Origin: DASUNP01 sp035249305
Lineage (GTDB): Bacteria; Acidobacteriota; Blastocatellia; UBA7656
Assembly (NCBI GenBank): GCA_035249305.1
Contig: DATFGQ010000006.1
Location: forward strand, 9,104-73,103
DNA: 64,000 bases
Direction: 5' to 3'
The translations under genes and the position numbers were made by a program. Positions within the stretch are counted from its first letter, which is position 1, and each line of letters begins with the position of its first letter. Shown piece by piece: positions 1 to 7,850 of this stretch. The notes under the pieces are model-generated. The model made no database searches and was not told the origin of the DNA. It worked only from the letters and a program-made list of their open reading frames with translations.

Positions 1-1218
1 CGGCGACAGCTCCGTGGGGAACTCGGTGATGAACGTAGGGTTGACCAGCCGAGCTTCGGCGACGTGCTCGAACACGTCGCCGAGCAGGTAGCCGTAGCCC
101 TTCGATCTCAGATTTGAGATTTGAGTTTTTAGGTCCTCGTAGCTCGACCTTTCGACCAGGGCGAGCAACCCCTCGCGCGAAGATAGCTCTTCGATCGTCG
201 GCCGCGGCTGGTCGGCGTCCCAGTAGTGCGCGACCGCCTCGCGCATGGTCATACGCGCCCAGGGGCGGGCCAGGCTTATCTGCTGCTCGCCGTACTCTAT
301 CGTCTCACGGCCGCACACCTGGTCGGCCACGCTCGATATCAAGTCTTCCGTCAGCGCGATCAGGTCTTCGTAATTCGAGTAAGCCTGATACCATTCGAGC
401 ATAGTGAACTCGGGGTTATGCCGCCACGACAGCCCCTCGTTGCGGAAGTTCCGGTTGATCTCGTAGACCTTCTCGAACCCGCCGACGATCAGCCGCTTGA
501 GGTATAGCTCGGGGGCTATGCGCGCGTAGAGGTCTATGTCGAGCGCGTTGTGGTGAGTGACGAAGGGGCGCGCGGCCGCGCCCGTCGGCAGCGGCGTGAG
601 CATAGGCGTTTCGACTTCGACGTACCCGCGCTCGTCGAAAAAAGAGCGGATCAATCGGATTATCTGCGACCGCTTTTCGAATACCTCGCGCACGTCGCGG
701 TTGGCGATCAGGTCCGCGTAACGCTGGCGGTAGCGGACCTCTTTATCATGCAGCCCATAATACTTGTCCGGCGGCGGTTGGATGGCCTTGGCCAGAAACG
801 AGATCGATTCGGCGTGTATCGAGAGCTCACCCGTGCGCGTGCGAAACAGGTGGCCTGCCGCGCCTATCATGTCGCCGAGGTGGAGCAGCTTGAACAACTG
901 CCACGTGCGGTCGTCGACCTCGTTCGATTTTATGTAGACCTGTAGTATCTCTCGCCCGTCGGTGAACCTGATGAAGGCGGCCTTGCCCATCTTGTTTATG
1001 GCGTGGACGCGCCCGGCGACTCGGACTTTGAAGGGCGCGGCCTCAAGCTCTTCGCCCGTCTTCGACGAGAACTCTTCGACTATCTGGCTGATCGTGTGGG
1101 TGCGGTCGAATTTATGCGGGTAGGCCGCCAGCCCCAAGCTCTTTATCTCTTCAAGCGTGCGCTGTCGCTCGCGTATCTGTTCGTTCACGTCTGCGGCGGT
1201 CTGCTGCTCGTCGGCCAT
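1..1218 (-). CDS. lysS: Lysine--tRNA ligase, class II (C-terminus cut by window edge)
   Basis: Cytoplasmic enzyme that charges tRNA-Lys. The 406 codons visible encode the N-terminal OB-fold anticodon-binding domain (about residues 60-170, including VAGRVHAINKMGKAAFI) and most of the class II catalytic core: motif 2 reads YEINRNFRNEG followed by HNPEFTMLEWYQAY, typical of LysRS. Two adjacent ATGs are possible. The second (1218) is preferred because GGAG lies 7 nt upstream, against 4 nt for the first (1221). The last roughly 90 residues, including motif 3, lie outside the window. Oddity: around positions 100-125 the gene contains the palindromic sequence ATCTCAGATTTGAGAT, also found in an intergenic repeat near 20837. 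It is translated in frame as part of KTQISNLRS, between two conserved blocks of the catalytic domain. Identity is secure. Confidence 0.95.
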   Translation of the reverse strand, partial: MADEQQTAADVNEQIRERQRTLEEIKSLGLAAYPHKFDRTHTISQIVEEFSSKTGEELEAAPFKVRVAGRVHAINKMGKAAFIRFTDGREILQVYIKSNEVDDRTWQLFKLLHLGDMIGAAGHLFRTRTGELSIHAESISFLAKAIQPPPDKYYGLHDKEVRYRQRYADLIANRDVREVFEKRSQIIRLIRSFFDERGYVEVETPMLTPLPTGAAARPFVTHHNALDIDLYARIAPELYLKRLIVGGFEKVYEINRNFRNEGLSWRHNPEFTMLEWYQAYSNYEDLIALTEDLISSVADQVCGRETIEYGEQQISLARPWARMTMREAVAHYWDADQPRPTIEELSSREGLLALVERSSYEDLKTQISNLRSKGYGYLLGDVFEHVAEARLVNPTFITEFPTELSP

Positions 1219-1257
1219 CATCACTCTCCAGTCGGTCGCTAAATCGATAAGTAAGAA

Positions 1258-1287
1258 ATTATAGGAATGGCGCGAGAAGAGTGTCAA
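1258..1287 (-). promoter_or_regulatory. Consensus sigma70-type promoter of lysS
   Basis: On the minus strand TTGACA (1282-1287) and TATAAT (1258-1263) are separated by 18 nt, a perfect match to both consensus hexamers. It lies about 40 nt upstream of the lysS start codon. Its -35 box is only 9 bp from the -35 box of the divergent protease promoter. Confidence 0.75.
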
Positions 1288-1296
1288 ACAAAGTAG

Positions 1297-1326
1297 TTGT
1301 CACGGGCTTCCGCGTCTTGATAAAAT
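1297..1326 (+). promoter_or_regulatory. Candidate promoter of the M48 protease gene
   Basis: TTGTCA (1297-1302), an 18-nt spacer and TAAAAT (1321-1326) form a reasonable sigma70-type promoter, back to back with the lysS promoter. The implied leader is about 110 nt long. Prediction from sequence only. Confidence 0.45.
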
Positions 1327-1445
1327 TCTAAACAGGCTGATCGATTCTACCTCAACGGTCCCGCAACCTGGGTGGTGATCGGCCGCTTCCGAAGTAAATA
1401 ACGAACAAGCTGGGATTGGGATTCATAGAAGGGAGTGCAACAAAA

Positions 1446-2471
1446 GTGAAGTTTCATACAATAATCTCTAAAAGAGTCGCCGCGCTCGCCCTGGCCGCCG
1501 CATTGCTGGTGGGGCCCGCCTCCGCGCTGGCCGCGGACGATAAGGCCAAGGAGCAGAAGCCGCTCAAGGATAAAGAGAACCCTCTTTTGATCGGCAAGCG
1601 CGACATCAATAAAGGCAGCCTCAATTTCTACTCTCTCGAAAAAGAGTTGAGCGTCGGCCGCAGGCTCGCGGCCGAGGTCGATCAGAAAGCGAAGTTCATC
1701 ACAGACCCCGTCATCACGGAATACGTAAACCGCGTCGGCCAGAACATCGTGCTCCGCTCGGACGCCAAGATTCCTTTCACGATAAAGATCGTCGACGCGC
1801 CGGACGTGAATGCGTTCGCGCTGCCGGGCGGGTTCCTCTACGTCAACAGCGGGCTGATACTTGCCGCCGACAACGAGGCCGAGGTCGCGGGCGTCATGGC
1901 GCACGAGATAGCGCACGTCACCGCGCGCCACGGCGTAGAGCAGGCGTCGAAGGGGACGCTCCTGCAATACCTGTCGATCCCGCTGATCTTCGTAGGCGGC
2001 GTGCCCGGCCTGATCGTGCAGAATTTGGCCAACATCGCCTTGCCGCTCACCTATCTGAAGTTCAGCCGCGGGGCCGAAGAGGAGGCCGATTACCTGGGGC
2101 TACAGTACATGTGGGCGGCCGGTTACGACCCGACCGCTATGCTTACGTTCTTCGAGAAGCTGAAGGCGAAAGAGAAGAAAGAGCCCGGCACGCTGGCTAA
2201 GATATTCAGCACGCACCCGGCGACGGGCAAGCGCATAGAGAAGGCGCGCACCTTGCTGGTCCGGTTTCCGGGCCGCGACGAATACATGATCTCCACGTCG
2301 GAGTTCAACGCGGTTAAAGATAAGCTCCTAGCGCTGAACAATCAGCAGAAGCTGGACGGCGAAGCTAAAAGCGGCGTCCCGACGCTGCGGCGCAAGCCCG
2401 CGCGCACGGACGGCGAAGGCGAAGGGGATAAACAGCCTCCCACGCTCAAGCGGAAGCCGGAAAACGATTAG
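1446..2471 (+). CDS. M48 family zinc metalloprotease, exported
   Basis: A periplasmic Ste24/HtpX-like (BepA-type) zinc protease of 341 residues, a family linked to envelope quality control. The zinc site HEIAH lies at about residues 152-156, and the third ligand is in the downstream RGAEEEADYLG. The N-terminus has a clear signal peptide: KFHTIISKR, then a run of Ala/Leu ending ALAADD. The start is taken as GTG at 1446, preceded by GAAGGGAG about 9 nt upstream; an in-frame ATG at 1416 would add ten residues ahead of the signal peptide. The C-terminus is charged and low in complexity (two TLRRKP/TLKRKP repeats). Only one hydrophobic stretch follows the catalytic helix, so it is not an HtpX-type integral membrane protein. 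It stands alone, with no operon partner. Confidence 0.88.
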   Translation: MKFHTIISKRVAALALAAALLVGPASALAADDKAKEQKPLKDKENPLLIGKRDINKGSLNFYSLEKELSVGRRLAAEVDQKAKFITDPVITEYVNRVGQNIVLRSDAKIPFTIKIVDAPDVNAFALPGGFLYVNSGLILAADNEAEVAGVMAHEIAHVTARHGVEQASKGTLLQYLSIPLIFVGGVPGLIVQNLANIALPLTYLKFSRGAEEEADYLGLQYMWAAGYDPTAMLTFFEKLKAKEKKEPGTLAKIFSTHPATGKRIEKARTLLVRFPGRDEYMISTSEFNAVKDKLLALNNQQKLDGEAKSGVPTLRRKPARTDGEGEGDKQPPTLKRKPEND

Positions 2472-2488
2472 AAGGTCGGAAAACAGTT

Positions 2489-2848
2489 CAACGCAGAGAT
2501 GCAAAGAACACAGGATGGCCGATGATGTGCTTCGCACGTGGCGGGGCGCAGAGAGCATAAAGCCCCAAAGGGGTGATGATTCAATAGCCGAAAGCCCCGT
2601 AGGGGCGTGATTCAATAGCCCGGCGCAACGCGCCGGGTGACGCACGCATACAACGAGAAGCCCTGAAAGGGCGATACTCTTATCGCGCCCTTTCAGGGCT
2701 TCTCGTTAATAACAATCCGTTTCCAGGGGCGGTGCCCCTGGCTATTGAATTACGCCTCTTCGAGGCTTAATTCGCTCTGCGCCTCCGCCGCGTGCGAAGC
2801 ACATCATCGGCCATCCTGTGTTCTTTGCGTCTCTGCGGTGAACCTCTC
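2489..2848. mobile_element. Non-coding element with about 65-bp terminal inverted repeats (MITE-like)
   Basis: The arms at about 2489-2556 and 2775-2848 are near-perfect inverted copies; each contains the segment that reads GATGTGCTTCGCAC on one strand and the run AAAGAACACAGGATGG. Between them lie several smaller palindromes: GCCCCGTAGGGGC (2594-2606), a roughly 22-bp-arm hairpin at 2652-2707, and CCAGGGGCGGTGCCCCTGG near 2727-2745. No credible gene is inside. It fills the space between two convergent genes, starting about 17 nt after the protease stop and ending about 12 nt before the hydrolase stop. This architecture fits a miniature inverted-repeat element, or a nest of them, mobilised in trans. 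Mobility itself is inferred. Confidence 0.7.
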
Positions 2849-2860
2849 GCGTCGGCGCTC

Positions 2861-3772
2861 CTACGAAGACGGTTTGCAAGACTCTATGAATTCGCGCAGC
2901 GCGTTGAAGTAGGCTTTGCCGCCTACGATGTAGGTTTCGTTGTGCGGAGCGCGCCCCACCTCGTAAAACCGCTTAGGCTCGGGCGCGGCTTCGAACAAAC
3001 GGCGGCCGAGCTTGTAGGGGACCACTTCGTCGACGGGGCTGTGGATGAACAGCTTCGGGTAGGCGACGGCGGCGATCTTCCCGACCGAATCCATCTTCGT
3101 GCGAAGCAGCACCGACGGCAAGAACGGGAGGATAGTCGCGGCCATGTCTGCGCCTGATGTGAAACCCGACTGCACGATCAGACCGGCCGCCTCGACTTTG
3201 CTCGCCAGGTCTACGGCCGGGGCGCTCCCCAGCGACTTGCCGAATATGATTATGCGGTCGGGCGGCACCCGCCGCTCCGCGGTCAGGTAATCCCACGCGG
3301 CGCGCGCGTCCTGGTAGATGCCTCGCTCGGAAGGCGTGCCCTCGCTCTTCCCGTACCCGCGATAGTCTATGATAAAGACCTCCACGGGCAGCTCCATCAG
3401 CCCCGTTATCATGTCGAAGCGGTGCGTGATGTTGCCCGCGTTGCCGTGAAACCACAACAGGACCATATCGGAAGGAAGAGGCACAAGCTCGCCGCCCCTC
3501 CTCTTGTGAGGCGTCGCGTACCACCCGTGCAGCCTCGTGCCATCCTCCGCCTTGAACTCGCAGTCCTCTATGCGCGGGACGACCTGACCCTCGGCGGCGG
3601 GGATCTTCTCTACCGCCCAGTAGCCTTCCGGGTATTTTGCGGGATAAAAGATAAACTTGTCTTCGAATGCCATCACCAATATCACGAGCCCGACTAATAA
3701 CATCAGCATCATCCGGGCTATGCGCCAGGCGGGGTGCTTGCTGCCCCACAGGTTTCTGAAAAAGCGTTTCAC
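2861..3772 (-). CDS. Alpha/beta hydrolase (BEM46/ABHD13-like serine hydrolase), membrane-anchored
   Basis: A 303-residue alpha/beta-hydrolase. An N-terminal membrane segment (about residues 17-36, MLMLLVGLVILVMAF) is followed by the hydrolase fold. The oxyanion loop is LWFHGNAGNITHR, the nucleophile elbow is GKSLGS, and the acid and histidine are suggested by SPVDEVVP and APHNETY. This order matches the BEM46/ABHD13 group, whose substrates are poorly defined (short acyl esters or lipids). The start codon is GTG with no strong Shine-Dalgarno, so a shorter start within the membrane segment is possible. The 3' end lies about a dozen bases from the neighbouring inverted-repeat element. The enzyme class is secure; the substrate is unknown. 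Confidence 0.85.
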   Translation of the reverse strand: MKRFFRNLWGSKHPAWRIARMMLMLLVGLVILVMAFEDKFIFYPAKYPEGYWAVEKIPAAEGQVVPRIEDCEFKAEDGTRLHGWYATPHKRRGGELVPLPSDMVLLWFHGNAGNITHRFDMITGLMELPVEVFIIDYRGYGKSEGTPSERGIYQDARAAWDYLTAERRVPPDRIIIFGKSLGSAPAVDLASKVEAAGLIVQSGFTSGADMAATILPFLPSVLLRTKMDSVGKIAAVAYPKLFIHSPVDEVVPYKLGRRLFEAAPEPKRFYEVGRAPHNETYIVGGKAYFNALREFIESCKPSS

Positions 3773-4056
3773 ATGCTTGATTATGCGCAGGCGCGGCGCA
3801 AGCGCAAGGGGCGATATGCGGTCTGGATTTATCAGGCTAATCCTTGACCTGACAAAAGTAATATGTTACCAATGAGGCTCTAATTCGGCCGACAATCTTG
3901 CAGGTCCAATCGGGTGGTTGCCGGTCGTTTAGTACGGCTCAAAAGGGCCGAATCAGCCACAGGGGAAAAAGACCCTTATTCAAGAATTTTGGCCTCAAGC
4001 GGTTGCAAGTTGCCGCCTGGAAGATCGGGGATTATCCACCGGAGAGGAGATCAGCA

Positions 4057-5736
4057 ATGAGACGAGGGCTATTTGTATTAGCCGGGGTTCTATTCGTAGT
4101 CGGGAGTCTGACGGTTGCCGCTGTTTCGACGAGCAAGGCAAAAGGGACTTCCAGGGCTGTCACTATGCACGGGGAGCACACTATCACTATAACCCCGTGG
4201 GGTCCCGACCAGCAGACTATCGACGCGGCGAAGGCGCGCGTCGCAAGCCACCCTGATGTCGTGAAGCATCTAAGGGGCACAATCAACCGCATGCTCTCGT
4301 TCGACTTCATCGAAAACAACTCCAAGGAGACAGGGCGGAGCGAGCCTCCGACCAGATTCCGCGCGATGGTATTCGACTACACTAACAACAGGACGGTCAT
4401 CGCCGATGGAGGCTTCTACGATTTTACGATGGACGTGTCGCTGTCTAACTTCCAACCGAACCCCAGCCCCGAAGAGTTTCAAGCGGCAATCGATATAATA
4501 GCGGCCGACCCTGATTTAGGCCCCGCTATCTCCGGCAGGAAGTATGAGCCTTATTCGTCGATGCCGCCGCTGACTACAGACCCGTCGGTGATAAAAGGGA
4601 CGCCCGAGCGCACGATCACCGTAGGACTCTTCCCCACGGATGATAAATACTCGCACGAGGTCATCGGCGTGAACATGGTGAGGCGGACGGTAATCCGTTT
4701 CCCGAACGGCGCGCCGCCTTCGTCCAACGCCATCGAGCTGAACTGCGGCGTGCCGAGCTCGGGGCAGTCGACGACGAGCCGCGGCACCGCCGGCCAGTTT
4801 GAAATCGTGATCAGTCAAGACGGCGTAGAGTTCTGGCGCTTCCTCTGCATACGCCCTTCGGCCTCTTCCGGCAACAACGCGTCGGGCATAGAGCTTAGAG
4901 ACGTGAGGTATCAGGGCAAGATGGTCCTCTCGCGCGCCAACGCCCCGATCCTCAACGTGCAGTATGAGAGAAACTCTTGCGGCCCGTTCAGAGACTGGTC
5001 GTGGCAGGAGGGCATGTTCGACGCGCCAGGGACCGATGTTGCTCCCGGCATACGCATGTGCACGAGCCCGCCCGGCTCTGTGCTCGATAACGGGACCGAC
5101 TTTGGCAACTTCCGCGGCGTCGCCGTCTGGGACAGAGAAGAAGTGCGGTTGGTCAGCGAGATGAACGCCGGGTGGTACCGCTACATCAGCGAATGGAGAT
5201 TTCATGACAACGGAGAGATCCAGCCGCTGTTCGGCTACGGCGCGACGACCAATAGCTGCGTGTGCAGAATTCACGTCCATCACGTCTACTGGCGGCTCGA
5301 TTTCGATCTCGTCACGGCCGGCAATAACAACCTGTTCGAGAATAAAGACGGGGTAAGAAAACAGATTGCCAGCGAAGGCATGTTGTTCAGGAACAGCGCC
5401 AACCAGAACTGGGTCGTCGAGAATTCGGTGACGGGCGAATCGGTCGTAATCGAGGCGGGGCCGCGGGATGGCAACGCGGATAAGTTCGGGAAATACGATT
5501 TAGTTTTCTTGCTGAACAAGTTCCCGCTTCAGATAGACGACTCAGGGACGGGGGCCGGCTCTGCCGCAAACATCGAGCCCTTTATCAACGGGGAGTCGCT
5601 CGCTAACCAGGACGTAGTCGTGTGGTACGCGGGCCATTGGCGTCACGAACATTTCGACGGCCCGACCCCTGGCGCTCCGAATCACGGCGGCGGGCCGAAC
5701 GTGCACGGGCCTACGCTACGCTTGCAGAAGTATTAA
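4057..5736 (+). CDS. Secreted copper-amine-oxidase-like protein, paralogue 1
   Basis: A 559-residue protein with an N-terminal hydrophobic export signal (GLFVLAGVLFVVGSLTVAAV). The start ATG at 4057 follows GGAGAGGAGA. Two small N-terminal domains (about 40-200; PSPEEFQAAIDIIAADP resembles the N2/N3 start of amine oxidases) precede a copper-amine-oxidase-type core. Family landmarks are RDVRYQGKMVLSRA (about 280) and the copper pair IHVHHVYWRLDFD (HxH at about 406/408, with the R and D that follow in the family). A third ligand is likely in VVWYAGHWRH (about 530), where the His sits at W+7 as in known enzymes. The cofactor motif, normally T-x-x-N-Y-D/E-Y, here reads N-A-G-W-Y-R-Y (about 367-373), so only the Tyr remains. 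It is the first of three tandem copies. Oxidase activity with a TPQ cofactor is therefore doubtful; copper binding is plausible. Confidence 0.75.
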   Translation: MRRGLFVLAGVLFVVGSLTVAAVSTSKAKGTSRAVTMHGEHTITITPWGPDQQTIDAAKARVASHPDVVKHLRGTINRMLSFDFIENNSKETGRSEPPTRFRAMVFDYTNNRTVIADGGFYDFTMDVSLSNFQPNPSPEEFQAAIDIIAADPDLGPAISGRKYEPYSSMPPLTTDPSVIKGTPERTITVGLFPTDDKYSHEVIGVNMVRRTVIRFPNGAPPSSNAIELNCGVPSSGQSTTSRGTAGQFEIVISQDGVEFWRFLCIRPSASSGNNASGIELRDVRYQGKMVLSRANAPILNVQYERNSCGPFRDWSWQEGMFDAPGTDVAPGIRMCTSPPGSVLDNGTDFGNFRGVAVWDREEVRLVSEMNAGWYRYISEWRFHDNGEIQPLFGYGATTNSCVCRIHVHHVYWRLDFDLVTAGNNNLFENKDGVRKQIASEGMLFRNSANQNWVVENSVTGESVVIEAGPRDGNADKFGKYDLVFLLNKFPLQIDDSGTGAGSAANIEPFINGESLANQDVVVWYAGHWRHEHFDGPTPGAPNHGGGPNVHGPTLRLQKY

Positions 5737-5788
5737 CCCGGCCGTTGCAATTGAGCGCGGGTGGGAAAAGCAGCGCCTCCTTCGGAGT

Positions 5789-5871
5789 GCTGCGACTTGT
5801 CGCAGCTTTTGAGTTAGGAGAGGCCGTGATGGCTAACTCAAAAGCGGTGACAAGTCACCGCACTCCGAAAG
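5789..5871. repeat. Double hairpin palindrome with compensatory changes
   Basis: Two arms, about 5789-5817 and 5831-5871, pair over some 36 bp (CTTCGGAGTGC...GAGTTAG). Each arm also contains its own short hairpin: GCTGCGACTTGTCGCAGC on the left and GCGGTGACAAGTCACCGC on the right. The two small stems differ in sequence, yet each remains perfectly self-complementary. The unit occupies most of the 208-bp gap between paralogues 1 and 2. Confidence 0.75.
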
Positions 5872-5944
5872 AGCGGTCGCTTAGGTACTGATTCGATCAG
5901 CCACGGGTCCGGGTCCCAATTAACAAAGACGAAGGAGATCAGCG

Positions 5945-7636
5945 ATGAGACGAGGGCTGTTTGTGTTAGCCGGGGTTCTATTGGTAGTCGGGAGCCTTGC
6001 TGTGGTCGTAACGACGAGCGGGGCGAAGGTGGCAGGAAGGGGCGTAACGACGCAGGGGGTGCACACGATCACCGTGACGCCTTGGGGACCAGACCAGCAG
6101 GCTGTCGACGCGGCGAAACAGCGCGTCGACAGCAACGCGAGGGTTCAGTCCTATCTCAAAGATACGACCCATCGCCTGCTCTCATTCGACTACATCGATA
6201 ACGACACGAAGGCGACCGGAAGGAGCGAGCCTCCGACGCGATTCAGAGCCACGTATTTTGATTATTCCAACAACAGATCGATAGTCGTCGAAGGCGGGTT
6301 CTATGACTCCGCCGTCAGCGTCTCTGTGGCTAACGACCAGCCGAACCCTAGCCCCGAGGAGTTCGACGCGGCGGTGGCCGTCGTCGCAGCCGACCCGGAA
6401 TTCGGCCCCGCGCTGAGCAGCAAGCGGCTTGAGCCGTACCCGCCCATGCCGCCTCTGTCTACAGACCCGTCGGTCAAAGGCAAGCCCGAGCGCACGGTCA
6501 CAGTAGGGCTGTTCCCTACGGATGATAAGTACGCACACGAGATCGTGGGCGTGAACATGGTCAGGCGGACTATTGTCCGATACGGGAACGGCGCTCCTCC
6601 TTCGTCGAACGCCGCCGCGTTGAATTGCGGCGTGCCGAGCGCGGGGCAGGGGACGACTTCGTTCGGCACCGCCGGGCAGGTCGAGATCGTAATCAGCCGC
6701 GACGGCGTAGAGTTCTGGCGGTTCATCTGCATACGCCCTTCGGCTTCATCCGGCACCGACAAGTCAGGCATAGAGCTTAGGGACGTGAGGTATCAAGGCA
6801 AGATGGTGCTCTCGCGCGCCAACGCCCCGATCCTCAACGTCCAGTACGAGAGGAATTTTTGCGGGCCGTTTAGAGACTGGCTCTGGCAGGAAGGCATGTT
6901 CGACGCGCCAGGGACCGATGTCCCAGGGACCAATGGCGGGATACGCATGTGCACAGGCCCTCCGGGCTCCGTCCTCGACACGGGGACCGATTTCGGAAAC
7001 TACCGCGGCGTCGCCATCTGGGATAGGGAAGAGGTGCGGCTCCTGAGCGAGATGAACGCCGGGTGGTACCGCTACATTAGCGAATGGAGATTTCATGATG
7101 ACGGGTCGATCGAGCCGCTGTTCGGCTACGGCGCAGTAACCAACACCTGCGTATGCAGGATTCACACGCACCACGTCTACTGGCGGTTGGATTTCGATAT
7201 AGTGACGGCGGCCAACAACAACATCTTCGTTAATTCCGGCGGGGTCAAGAAGCAGGTCGATACAGAGATCATGCATCTCAGGGATGGCTCGAACCAGAGC
7301 TGGGTAATCCAGAATTCGGTGACGAACGAGGCGGCCGTGATCCAGCCGAGGGCCGATGACGGCAACGCGGATAAGTATGGCAGGGGCGACGTGTGGCTCT
7401 TGCGCAGCAATTTCCCAGGTGAGATCGACGATTCGGCGCAGCCGCCCGACGGCCCATCCACTTCGGCCAGGTTGAATCCTATGATCAACGGACAGTCTAT
7501 CTCGAACCAGGACGTAGTCGTGTGGTACGCGGGCCATTGGCGTCACGACCATTTTGAAGGCCCGGTTCCGGGCGGCCCGAATTACGGCGGCGGGCCGTTT
7601 GTGCACGGGCCTAAGATTTATTTGCAGAAGTATTAA
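5945..7636 (+). CDS. Secreted copper-amine-oxidase-like protein, paralogue 2
   Basis: A 563-residue paralogue of the preceding gene, colinear throughout and starting with nearly the same 40 bp (GAGATCAGC then ATGAGACGAGGGCT, with AAGGAG ahead). It keeps the export signal, RDVRYQGKMVLSRA, the HxH copper pair in IHTHHVYWRLDFD, and VVWYAGHWRHDHF near the C-terminus. The cofactor position again reads NAGWYRY instead of T-x-x-N-Y-D/E-Y. It is slightly longer because of small insertions (PGTNGG near residue 330 and AQPPDGPST near 500). A strong terminator follows 25 nt after the stop, so paralogue 3 probably has its own promoter. An 83-bp block at 6351-6433 is identical to paralogue 3, although flanking sequence is diverged. 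Function unknown beyond family resemblance. Confidence 0.75.
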   Translation: MRRGLFVLAGVLLVVGSLAVVVTTSGAKVAGRGVTTQGVHTITVTPWGPDQQAVDAAKQRVDSNARVQSYLKDTTHRLLSFDYIDNDTKATGRSEPPTRFRATYFDYSNNRSIVVEGGFYDSAVSVSVANDQPNPSPEEFDAAVAVVAADPEFGPALSSKRLEPYPPMPPLSTDPSVKGKPERTVTVGLFPTDDKYAHEIVGVNMVRRTIVRYGNGAPPSSNAAALNCGVPSAGQGTTSFGTAGQVEIVISRDGVEFWRFICIRPSASSGTDKSGIELRDVRYQGKMVLSRANAPILNVQYERNFCGPFRDWLWQEGMFDAPGTDVPGTNGGIRMCTGPPGSVLDTGTDFGNYRGVAIWDREEVRLLSEMNAGWYRYISEWRFHDDGSIEPLFGYGAVTNTCVCRIHTHHVYWRLDFDIVTAANNNIFVNSGGVKKQVDTEIMHLRDGSNQSWVIQNSVTNEAAVIQPRADDGNADKYGRGDVWLLRSNFPGEIDDSAQPPDGPSTSARLNPMINGQSISNQDVVVWYAGHWRHDHFEGPVPGGPNYGGGPFVHGPKIYLQKY

Positions 7637-7660
7637 CCCCCGGCCGCGGGTGCGCGTTAC

Positions 7661-7692
7661 AAGAGGCGAGCAGGCTCCTGCTCGCCTCTTTC
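7661..7692 (+). terminator. Rho-independent terminator after paralogue 2
   Basis: Perfect 14-bp stem (AAGAGGCGAGCAGG / CCTGCTCGCCTCTT), two-base loop and trailing T-rich tract. It begins 25 nt after the stop codon. A close relative of this hairpin occurs at 9732-9759. Confidence 0.85.
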
Positions 7693-7850
7693 TTGCTTTC
7701 TAACTCCGCAGCCACTCGCGATTCCTTGATCCCATCAAAACCTTGTGATAAGAATCACTCGATAAATCGACCGGCCATTGGGTTAGGATACAAGACTCGA
7801 ACGCATTGGGTTTGTATAAAAAAGCGTCTTATAGCTTAAGGAGATTAATG

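Noticed and set aside
2489..2848. CRISPR-like array of palindromes
   Set aside because: The palindromes differ in length and sequence, have no regular spacers and no cas genes nearby; the inverted-end element explains them.
2792..3157. Reading frame on the plus strand opposite the hydrolase
   Set aside because: Starts inside the repeat element and overlaps a clear hydrolase gene on the other strand.
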